Source: CBIFVZ01 sp966185765 (GTDB taxonomy: Bacteria > Pseudomonadota > Gammaproteobacteria > Enterobacterales > Enterobacteriaceae). Taken from it: a DNA stretch of 11,536 nt. The notes beneath the pieces are model-generated. The model ran no database searches, was not told the DNA's origin, and saw only the letters and a program-made list of their open reading frames with translations. Location of the stretch: positions 1 through 11,536 of the forward strand of contig CBIFVZ010000096.1 in NCBI GenBank assembly GCA_966185765.1, written 5' to 3'. Shown here in pieces: positions 9,001 through 11,536 of this stretch. The number at the start of each line of letters is the position of its first letter. Position 1 is the first letter of the stretch. A program made the translations under genes and the position numbers.

Positions 9001-9406
9001 TCATCCCGGCCATCTGGGTCGCGGTCATCACCGCCGAGTTGTTGAGGATGGCGCCTTTGGCGTCGACGTCGAACTGCTGATACTGATTATGTGAAACCCC
9101 AGCCTGGTTGGGGGCGGTGATGTTGACCTGCGGCAAGCCATTCTGGGTAGTGATGACCTCCGGCCGCTGGGAAGGATTGGCACCGCCGTCCGCGACAATG
9201 CCGTCTGCCATGACGGGGCCGGCGAACATCAACAGCCCAAGCAGCCACACTGACCGACGCACGGTGACCCACAGACGACTTCCACCCGTTATTCCTGAAC
9301 CGATGCGCTGCCCCGGCTCGCTGCTGCAGCTGCGGGCCAGTTCGGACACCACCCGCAACTCCCCGTGGGTGCGGCTGAAGATAAGGCGATAGCAATGTTT
9401 GTTCAT
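1..9406 (-). CDS. cdiA: CdiA / filamentous-haemagglutinin-type TpsA exoprotein (3' end outside window)
   Basis: One uninterrupted minus-strand frame of 3135 complete codons, still open at the left edge. The start is the ATG at 9404-9406: it opens an ESPR-type peptide (MNKHCYRLIFSRTHGELRVV), and an in-frame TGA lies at 9410-9412, so no upstream start is possible. Domains by residue: ESPR about 1-25; signal peptide hydrophobic core about 53-63 with likely cleavage after A67; TPS secretion domain about 68-320 with NPNL (139-142), NPAGI (181-185) and CNGC (187-190); FHA-1 repeats about 321-1630; putative receptor-binding region about 1631-1930; YP-like segment about 2009-2136; FHA-2 about 2137 to the edge. 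This order is that of CdiA in Enterobacterales. The protein is expected to be a surface filament delivering a C-terminal toxin to neighbouring cells. The pretoxin/VENN segment and toxin are not in the window, so the toxin activity is unknown. The name cdiA rather than fhaB/hecA rests on architecture; an adhesin role is the alternative. The Shine-Dalgarno match is weak (GGA, 8 nt before the ATG). Confidence 0.93.
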   Translation of the reverse strand, partial: MNKHCYRLIFSRTHGELRVVSELARSCSSEPGQRIGSGITGGSRLWVTVRRSVWLLGLLMFAGPVMADGIVADGGANPSQRPEVITTQNGLPQVNITAPNQAGVSHNQYQQFDVDAKGAILNNSAVMTATQMAGMIQGNPNLNPNSAPARVILNEVNSNNPSQLRGFMEVAGGKAQVIVANPAGIVCNGCGTINAGRMTLTTGKPQLNADGSVAGYQVERGVVRIEGGGLNGDTRHDTEYVDILARAVEVNAGVWAKEGVTLVAGRNRVSADGKTAAPLSDDGSARPELAIDMGQMGGMYSGSIRMIGTEAGVGVRNQGGQVRAGKTLTVSSEGKLSWRSDAPDAATHAGGDIQLAAKGDIETHGKVYSGGQLAVQSREGMLTQSGTLAAAGNVHLNAARGIQSSGHLLAGSNVESALVHDANLQLDSQGDIRASGSLLGKKNVNASGRRVDISGAQVAAGRTALAAREGGVALRQSTVDSGELAVSTKGNVDAQQARVKAGRWAVDADSLFNQQATWSQTGDGESRFTLAGALDNSDGTIEAQNLRLSAGQLVNQRGRLVALGGAAQHWRVGGLLDNGGGTMGSNGALRLDAGRLDNQRGTIKTQAGLTLHADGAVNNAGGNLLAGNGLALEAGSDLNNQSGTLSGDDVRLAVQRLDNSQGQVIGQGNLEMTAGRLDNQRGLIGAGKALTVHAGDWDNRGGTAQGETAVTATASNLNNDGGKLLSGHASTLKTSGNATNRGGEISATVLTVQSDRLDNTQGKVIGRQRLELHARQGLDNTQGLLGADEMLTVSSEGELNNHHGRVQGNGQTTVSARDIRNEAGKLLGGQRLSLTASGVLGNREGEISGESLTLTAQRLDNAQGKVVARQDANLTAKQGLSNAAGWLEGGSTLAVNTDGDWDNQGGTAQGGWQVTASAQSLDNTGGRLQSGGGLTLDATGNILNRSGKLTAQQALAVKGGAASLFDNDGGSLQSGGDLSLQGGQLTNRAAGVVLGGQALSLNLAGGWDNQNGTLTGHGRTQVRAASLLNAQGAINALDSLDMQFTGKLDNRQGRVFSQSSQVLQAQDIVNAQGWMGSQGSWRARSGGFDNTQGSVQSQQEAQLAADWLDNARGVMQSAQNLALRIKQDIDNRNGKVSAQGQLAVAGAKDGEHAGAINNAGGQWLAGEALTIAARALDNAQGGLLYSQKQQRLALSDALNNRDGKVQSGEALQLDAQTLNNAGGTIDGQQHVALRILGLLENTDGAVRSNGDQKVSAAGINNTRGVFSSRGGITVASKQLDNTGGTLISQGAGTYRLDRLNNQHGKVHSGDALTLEGAQVNNRGGQLVSTHGLALKAGTLDNSGQGTLSSQAELDVQAERLNNRDGGLILGTTRTDITSRDIDNTAGRLQSSGQMTLSGVTQLDNRQGRLLANGNLNINTDRSRTDSPLALLNQGGRVESAGQLTLHARTLDNQNGTLLGLQALTLSAQQDYTHQAGETISSNGTVTFSLSGAFTNLADWLLPGKLALNAASITNPAALVGKTLQLTTGALQNTGRLEADSMTLNVDTLDNAAALMGDDITVNGRIIDNHGAPAVMAATHSLTVQAGERLTNREGALIYSADRLHLHSDDLIENRASFIEADGDATVEARRLNNLREGLVIERNAEKSDYKWHRYNYYWRSYGSKVNPDKSTLAPTTQQLTYQDDAAAQTNRYGTLLAIDVAGKRAQVRVKDNKGQLTDLWVNYLALKPNADGSYAVTFYETRGGNQLATIPTPYQNGFHWEHDWTQVMTWDPEKHVDIDSAPFITDYNNFRERTESGTVTRDKLVSEGIGARILAGGNMVLRITGALLNDASVITANGNLTQDGGGSVDNRGYSVNERRQAAIVDHYDKDTHHWYPTFNRDETTALATVDGVITGNGTVTINGARITNTTVNQAQISQLDAALKAVDAERAELERNPLAFTVEGAARPDGDTTLAPGEQMTRPGDTPSSPLGRPLLPSELALTQLQHLGNVATAIPNNGLFSQHTATGSPFLVVTDERFTRRDNFISSDYMLERVGYDPAQAHKRLGDGFYEQRLVREQVLALTGKPSVKGWDAMEQYQQLMNNGSKVAQDFHLVPGVALTPEQIAALQQDIVWLVSETVQTEGGPQTVWVPKVYLAQTTLRLTGDGALIGGGDLQLSANSITNAGNLFAEKALTVDAGQFLHQGGDVRAGSIDVQADSLAMSTNLQDALRQATMSAGDFRLRGTDITLTGAKLDATDTLSLSARNDLTITAAKSSHTADLEVISGSMGNRTRGGTEAAGSRMAHVSGEWQQALGSQLNAGGNLSLNAGRDVTFTGSQASAAGSTRVQAGGDINIRAESTTNTTHLDANSRTSSVSNDRQEERLTVSALGGDQGVTLVAGNRLLAEGAQIDSKEGRIGVSARDVTIKDARSRTQDLDSENKREGKTKSHREEQTEREISTGSTFSGREGVTVIGREGDVTVTGSALHSDQGAIALQAKNDVILNHTTDSEHRVSNEESRGRKTRGERAEEVLRENVVGSTLSGQGGVTVVAQDGSIIATASALHSEQGAIALQAKQDVTLNTATERESALSEERSQKKGFLKKSSSHSVAHDATTREKGSLLSGNSVSVSAGNDLTVTGSAIAADQDVNLQAGRNVDIGAATETDTHYQLEEKKKSGLLGSGGIGFTIGKQSSKHEIDEKGRTQSQSVSTVGSSQGSVNVTAGNQLHIGGADLVAAKDLALTGDSVTIDPGVDARTRKETYEQKQSGLSVALSGTVGGALNTAVSSAQQARKEGDGRLNALQNTKAALSGVQAAQAWERDNALTASAEAKNAAAGLQPGDEGAAQGATNTVGISASYGSQSSKSETRTDSRQSQGSTLTAGQNLSITASGKNHNAQSGDIVVTGSQLKAGKDLSLDAARDITLQSAQNRESTVGKNSSKGGNVGVGIGAGSGGYGISVSAGVNAGKGHENGNGLTHAETTLDAGSNLKVTSGRDTRLTGAQASGEKVTVDVGRNLRLESEQDSDRYDARQTQMSGGISVPIGAGSGSANFSASKDKLHSNFDSVKEQTGLFAGQGGYDVKVKEHTQLDGAVIASQADKEKNRLDTGTLGWTDIHNQADFSATHSGGSFSTGGPVGKDLLTNMAGGMLSGANHSGH
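953..1204 (-). other. Ala-rich helical insert in FHA-2
   Basis: Residues about 2735-2818 of CdiA leave the beta-repeat pattern. They read as SGLSVALSGTVGGALNTAV, then SSAQQARKEGDGRLNALQ, KAALSGVQAAQAWERD and ASAEAKNAAAGL. The first stretch is small-residue-rich and weakly hydrophobic; the rest is amphipathic helix-like. A segment of this kind within FHA-2 is a candidate for membrane contact during toxin delivery. That role is inference. Confidence 0.5.
1743..2017 (-). repeat. Pair of near-identical 44-base direct repeats, 231-base period, in FHA-2
   Basis: Bases 1743-1786 and 1974-2017 match at 43 of 44 positions; the single difference is t versus g at the 27th base. The period of 231 bases is exactly 77 codons, so both copies are in the same frame and encode SALHS(E/D)QGAIALQAK (residues 2541-2555 and 2464-2478). 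Flanking turns are similar but more diverged. This indicates a relatively recent duplication or gene conversion within FHA-2. Confidence 0.85.
2999..3382 (-). other. YP-like segment of CdiA between receptor region and FHA-2
   Basis: Residues about 2009-2136, non-repetitive, with SPFLVVTDERFTRRDNFISS, then DYMLERVGYDP, RLGDGFYEQRLVREQVLALTG, LTPEQIAALQQDIVWLV and VWVPKVYLA. The Tyr- and Pro-bearing sequence and its location match the YP domain that in E. coli CdiA precedes FHA-2. In that protein the region takes part in pausing export until the receptor is bound. A Pro-rich linker (about 1940-1980, with PSSPLGRPLLPSE) separates it from the receptor-binding region. Function here is inferred from position. 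Confidence 0.65.
3617..4516 (-). other. Putative receptor-binding region of CdiA
   Basis: Residues about 1631-1930 break the FHA-1 periodicity and are rich in aromatic and charged residues: YKWHRYNYYWRSYGSK near 1649-1664, LWVNYLALKPNADGSYAV, FHWEHDWTQVMTWDPEKH, then ITDYNNFRERT. The position, between FHA-1 and the YP segment, is where the receptor-binding domain lies in E. coli CdiA. That domain is at the tip of the extended filament and chooses the outer-membrane receptor (BamA, OmpC/OmpF, Tsx or LPS in the E. coli classes). I cannot assign this one to any of these classes. The last part (about 1915-1940, QISQLDAALKAVDAERAELE) is likely a helix. Confidence 0.65.
4517..8446 (-). repeat. FHA-1 haemagglutinin repeat array inside cdiA
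   Basis: Residues about 321-1630 of CdiA consist of roughly sixty imperfect repeats of about 20-21 residues with the signature LDNxxGxLxxxGxLxLxA, for example ARRLNN, AERLNN, AQRLDN, ADWLDN. Each repeat is expected to form one turn of a right-handed beta-helix, so the region builds the long filament shaft. At DNA level it appears as a roughly 60-63 base periodicity, with recurrent gtt/att-plus-tcc/tcs strings on the plus strand coding for Asp-Asn. The period is slightly disturbed near 5900-6000 and 5080-5150, where a few extra residues occur. No stop or frameshift was seen. Confidence 0.9.
6590..7504 (-). repeat. Three tandem ~102-residue higher-order repeats within FHA-1
   Basis: CdiA residues 635-939 form three consecutive blocks of 101, 102 and 102 residues, each made of five FHA-1 turns. 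Shared landmarks recur at the same offset in each block: a G-x-x-x-N opening turn with G about five residues later, then RLDNxQG at offset about 21, a third turn (x-x-L-x-N) at 41-45, GxxxN with a downstream QG at 62-73, and a GK/GR-L turn near 89. Blocks two and three share roughly 40% of residues by hand alignment. The first block shares WDNRGGTAQG with WDNQGGTAQG of the third. This suggests growth of the shaft by duplication of five-turn units. Confidence 0.65.
8447..9205 (-). other. TPS secretion domain of CdiA (haemagglutination-activity domain)
   Basis: Residues about 68-320. This is the part of TpsA proteins that binds the periplasmic POTRA domains of the TpsB partner and nucleates the beta-helix. 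Visible motifs are NPNL at 139-142, then a strand with ARVILNEV, then NPAGI at 181-185 in place of the more usual NPNGI, and CNGC at 187-190. The paired cysteines are those of the ShlA/CdiA-like subgroup and probably form a disulfide. The right boundary is approximate, set where 20-residue FHA repeats become evident. Confidence 0.88.
9206..9406 (-). other. ESPR and signal peptide of CdiA
   Basis: Residues 1-67 of CdiA. The first 25 residues match the extended signal peptide region of type V proteins (MNK-x-YRL-x-FSR, then GEL-x-VVSELAR). An ordinary charged region (RR at 50-51), a hydrophobic core (VWLLGLLMFAG) and an A-x-A-like cleavage site (VMA|DG, after residue 67) follow. The family role is to slow Sec export so that the very large passenger stays competent for CdiB. 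Two of the four cysteines seen in the visible protein (C5, C27) fall in this removed part. Confidence 0.85.
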
Positions 9407-9473
9407 AGGTCACATCCGTGAGAAAAGTCAGTCCGTTCAGGTCAGTGCAGCAACGCTGCCGGTATCGCGATGT
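9407..9473 (-). promoter_or_regulatory. cdiB-cdiA intergenic spacer
   Basis: 67 bases. It holds a small hairpin (GCAGC/GCTGC, loop of three, 9447-9459) and an ACTGAC direct repeat nearby. I see no convincing promoter or U-run, so readthrough from cdiB into cdiA is expected. The cdiA Shine-Dalgarno is poor (GGA at 8 bases). Confidence 0.4.
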
Positions 9474-11195
9474 TCAGATTTCCAGATTTACGCTAAAACC
9501 CGCGGTCGCGCCGGAGGTGTGGAACCCCGCAGGCTTGTAGAGCGGAACGCCGGCAAACAGGTCATAGCTGAATCGCCCCCACAGCGCGCCGCGCACGCCG
9601 AGCGCGCTGCCCGCCAATTGATGGCCAACCAAGTGGCGGGTGTTTGGGCCGTGCACCCGGCCGTAGTCGGCGGCCAGATACAATTCATGCCCGCGAGAAA
9701 ACACGTTCCAGGCGATTTCATTGCGCCATAGCAGGCCCTTTTCGCCGGACAGCATCTGTTCGCCGTCAAAGCCACGCACCGTGTAACGCCCGGCAATGGC
9801 CATCCGCTCCTGCGGCGTCAGCGCGTTCGGGCTCCACTGCCCCCTTACGCTGGTATACACCCGCCAGGGCTGATCGCCCCAGGAGAACGGCTGATTGATA
9901 CCCAGGTCGCCGAGCAAAATGCCGGTACGTGCGCTGCCTTCATGACGCGACTCTTCCGGGGCAGGCAGGGCATTGAATGCGCCGGTGCCGCGGCGCCAGT
10001 TGATATTGGCGTCCAGCGTAGTGGTACCGAAGTAGCTGCGCTGATTCAGCCCCAGCTCCCAGCCGGCGGTCCGACGTTTTTGCGACACAATATCAACGTT
10101 GTCCACGGCGTTAGTCGAGTGCTTGCGGTAGCCGCGCAGGTTGAGCGTTAACTTGTGCGACTGGTCGCGGTACAGCAACCGGGAGACGGTCAACTGAATG
10201 TTGTCGCTCTTGCCGCTGTAGCGCAGCACCTCATTGGCGTTGGGGATGTTCTGGTGATAGGTGTAGTCGTTGTAATTGGCCGAGAAAGCCCAATATCCCA
10301 CCGGGAAAAAGTAGTTCAGCGTATGTGAACGGTTGCCGAACGGCCCGTGCTGAAACACATCCTTGCCGATGTTGGCGTAAAACAGGTCATTCTGTGCAAA
10401 CGGCGCATCGATAGCCAGAGTGGCCGAACCGAGATAACGCCCGGTACTTTTGGAGCCGCTGTCGTCCAGCCCCAGGCTGAGCCGCACCGGGCGCCCTTCG
10501 TGCCAGTTGACCTGCAGGTCACTGGTTCCGTCCTCGGCGCCGGGTACGATTTTAATATCGGCATTGGCGCTGGGCACCCGCCTGAAGTTCTCCAGCCCCT
10601 GTTCGATATCGCGCAGGCTGAGAATATCGCCGCGTGAGGCCGGAATAGCGTTCCACAGCCGCCCACGCCAGGAGACCGGCTCCTCAAAGCGGATCTCACC
10701 GATACGCCCCGGCTGCAGCGTCAGCGTCAATACGCCCGTGGTCAAGTCCTGCTCCTGCGCCATCACGCGTGTGGTGACATAGCCCTTGGCCAGTATGGCG
10801 TTTTGTACCTTGTTGATGGCAAGCACAATGCCCTGGCTGCCCAGACAGCGGCCCCTGGCATCCGCCGCGGCGTTCAACGCCCATTGAAAGCGATCGGCAG
10901 ACTCGCCGACCAACGTTAGCCGATTGATGATGAAGCAAGGGCGTTCATCGGTTGGGTAATCGGGCAGCACAACGTCGGGACGGGAAAGGCGCGCATCGGC
11001 CTGTGGGGCATTTTGCTGTTGCAGGGCGCGCTCGCGCTCCTGCTGGCGCTGCTGTTCGCGGGCATCAATGGACGCCATTCCATCGCTGGTAGACGCCGAA
11101 GCGGAAAACAGGGGTACGACGCCGATCAATAATCCCGACAGCCCGCAGCGGATAGAATAAAGTAAAGCACGAGCAGTATCTGAATCTGAGCGCAT
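9474..11195 (-). CDS. cdiB: CdiB: outer-membrane TpsB transporter (ShlB/FhaC/HecB family)
   Basis: Complete 573-residue protein, the usual size for TpsB transporters. It exports the CdiA encoded just downstream across the outer membrane. Residues 1-34 look like a signal peptide (hydrophobic 18-30, likely cleavage after SASA). Residues 41-70 are Gln/Arg-rich and probably helical, matching the N-terminal plug helix of FhaC/CdiB. POTRA 1 lies at about 86-162 and contains the pair C87 and C117, a plausible disulfide. POTRA 2 lies at about 163-235. The rest is beta-barrel, with the conserved loop-6 motif VRGF at 473-476 (context YTVRGFDGE). The start at 11193-11195 is supported by GAGGAG six bases upstream. 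The stop is TGA at 9474-9476. The C-terminal residue is Ile (FSVNLEI) rather than the aromatic residue common in outer-membrane barrels. It is very probably cotranscribed with cdiA, 67 bases downstream. Family assignment is firm; partner specificity is inferred from adjacency. Confidence 0.95.
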   Translation of the reverse strand: MRSDSDTARALLYSIRCGLSGLLIGVVPLFSASASTSDGMASIDAREQQRQQERERALQQQNAPQADARLSRPDVVLPDYPTDERPCFIINRLTLVGESADRFQWALNAAADARGRCLGSQGIVLAINKVQNAILAKGYVTTRVMAQEQDLTTGVLTLTLQPGRIGEIRFEEPVSWRGRLWNAIPASRGDILSLRDIEQGLENFRRVPSANADIKIVPGAEDGTSDLQVNWHEGRPVRLSLGLDDSGSKSTGRYLGSATLAIDAPFAQNDLFYANIGKDVFQHGPFGNRSHTLNYFFPVGYWAFSANYNDYTYHQNIPNANEVLRYSGKSDNIQLTVSRLLYRDQSHKLTLNLRGYRKHSTNAVDNVDIVSQKRRTAGWELGLNQRSYFGTTTLDANINWRRGTGAFNALPAPEESRHEGSARTGILLGDLGINQPFSWGDQPWRVYTSVRGQWSPNALTPQERMAIAGRYTVRGFDGEQMLSGEKGLLWRNEIAWNVFSRGHELYLAADYGRVHGPNTRHLVGHQLAGSALGVRGALWGRFSYDLFAGVPLYKPAGFHTSGATAGFSVNLEI

Positions 11196-11201
11196 CCTTG
11201 G

Positions 11202-11207
11202 CTCCTC
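11202..11207 (-). promoter_or_regulatory. Ribosome binding site of cdiB
   Basis: GAGGAG on the minus strand, six bases before the cdiB ATG. It is a strong Shine-Dalgarno match, in contrast with the poor one before cdiA. Confidence 0.85.
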
Positions 11208-11238
11208 ACCGTTACTTATAGTTATTTATTTGGTCAAA

Positions 11239-11265
11239 ATCATAAGTTAAGTAAATTAATGTAAA
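11239..11265 (-). promoter_or_regulatory. Candidate promoter P2 of cdiBA in AT-rich leader
   Basis: On the minus strand TTTACA (11260-11265) and TATGAT (11239-11244), both 5/6 to consensus, are separated by 15 bases, shorter than optimal. An inverted repeat TAAGTT/AACTTA (11243-11248 and 11268-11273) overlaps both ends and could be an operator. The surrounding 11211-11275 is markedly AT-rich against a GC-rich neighbourhood, a composition often bound by H-NS-type silencers (inference). Confidence 0.35.
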
Positions 11266-11284
11266 TAAACTTACTCTGGGGCGA

Positions 11285-11312
11285 ATTATGAGCTTCGGGG
11301 GGGAAAAATCAA
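11285..11312 (-). promoter_or_regulatory. Candidate promoter P1 of cdiBA with C7 tract in the spacer
   Basis: On the minus strand TTGATT (11307-11312) and CATAAT (11285-11290) are separated by 16 bases. They match the sigma-70 -35 and -10 consensus at 4/6 and 5/6 positions. The spacer contains a run of seven C (11297-11303 as G on plus). Transcription would begin near 11278 and leave a leader of about 80 bases before cdiB. Prediction by eye only. Confidence 0.4.
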
Positions 11313-11385
11313 CAGCTTTATGGCACTGCGATTCACAAAACCATAAGGGAGGCGGCGGGCATACGAAGAATGGCGAAACGGCGGG

Positions 11386-11411
11386 AGGATGACGCCATGA
11401 TGCGCCATCCT
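11386..11411 (-). terminator. Hairpin between upstream gene and cdiB, possible terminator
   Basis: Arms 11386-11395 and 11402-11411 pair over ten positions on the minus strand, nine Watson-Crick plus one G-U, around a six-base loop. It begins 52 bases past the stop of the upstream partial gene. No U-run follows on the minus strand, and on the plus strand only ttt follows, so it is a weak intrinsic terminator at best or simply an RNA structure. Confidence 0.3.
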
Positions 11412-11463
11412 TTAAAATTAATTGTCGATCGGGAGGAGAATCAGTAAACGAGACGGACAGCTA

Positions 11464-11536
11464 TCAGCCCAGCAAATTGCTGCCGAACGCCCCCTGCCAA
11501 TCCTGTTCGAATTTCTCGACCGCGGCCTGCACCGCC
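11464..11536 (-). CDS. C-terminus of an unidentified upstream gene (partial)
   Basis: A minus-strand frame enters from the right edge and ends at TGA 11464-11466. The last residues read VEKFEQDWQGAFGSNLLG, preceded by AVQAA. The composition (amphipathic, protein-like) and the high G/C at third positions suggest a real coding end, but 23 residues are too few to identify a family and I do not recognise it. It lies on the same strand as cdiB, 268 bases upstream. The gap contains its own promoter-like elements, so I treat it as a separate transcription unit. It may mark the conserved chromosomal flank of the CDI locus. Confidence 0.45.
   Translation of the reverse strand, partial: AVQAAVEKFEQDWQGAFGSNLLG

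Noticed and set aside
7865..9094. 409-codon open frame on the plus strand opposite the start of cdiA
   Set aside because: It lies antisense to the TPS domain and early FHA-1, which carry clear motifs. The composition (Ala/His/Arg-rich, no recognisable domain) is typical of a GC-rich shadow frame.
9087..9413. 108-codon minus-strand frame starting with GTG at 9413 and overlapping the cdiA start
   Set aside because: Out-of-frame with cdiA. The frame from ATG 9406 gives ESPR, signal peptide and TPS domain, whereas this one gives Arg/His-rich sequence without motifs.
9447..9459. Hairpin between cdiB and cdiA as a terminator
   Set aside because: The stem is only five pairs and no U-run follows, so it is unlikely to stop transcription.
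9942..10782. Short frames on both strands inside cdiB
   Set aside because: They are shadows of the well-supported 573-residue TpsB transporter and have no independent support.

Overview
This window carries most of a two-partner (type Vb) secretion locus of the contact-dependent growth inhibition (CDI) type. It is read entirely on the minus strand, in the order cdiB then cdiA. The high GC, the extended signal peptide (ESPR) and the domain order of the large protein point to a gammaproteobacterium of the Enterobacterales. A Serratia-like host is my best guess from the style of the sequence, but this is inference and not a database result.

Layout from right to left, in the direction of transcription. 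At 11464-11536 is the last 23 codons of an unrelated, unidentified gene on the minus strand. From 11196 to 11463 is a 268-base intergenic region with a hairpin, two candidate promoters and an AT-rich leader. At 9474-11195 is cdiB, a complete 573-codon outer-membrane TpsB transporter with a signal peptide, N-terminal helix, two POTRA domains and a 16-strand-type barrel carrying the VRGF motif. A 67-base spacer follows. From 9406 to the left edge is one uninterrupted reading frame of 3135 codons, the cdiA/FhaB-type exoprotein, which is still open at the edge.

The visible part of CdiA contains, in order: ESPR plus signal peptide, TPS secretion domain, a very long FHA-1 beta-helix repeat array, a non-repetitive aromatic-rich region at the place of the receptor-binding domain, a YP-like segment and an FHA-2 region. 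The pretoxin domain, the VENN-type junction, the C-terminal toxin and the cdiI immunity gene should lie just beyond position 1 and cannot be seen.

How the parts work together (family knowledge): CdiA is exported by Sec, its TPS domain is recognised by the CdiB POTRA domains, and it is threaded through the CdiB barrel to form a surface filament. The tip region binds a receptor on a neighbouring cell, and FHA-2 and later domains deliver the toxin. The class of system is known. The less ordinary points are a C7 tract inside a candidate cdiB promoter spacer, a 102-residue higher-order repeat in FHA-1, and a receptor-binding region I cannot assign to a known class. The many long open frames on the plus strand opposite cdiA are shadows.
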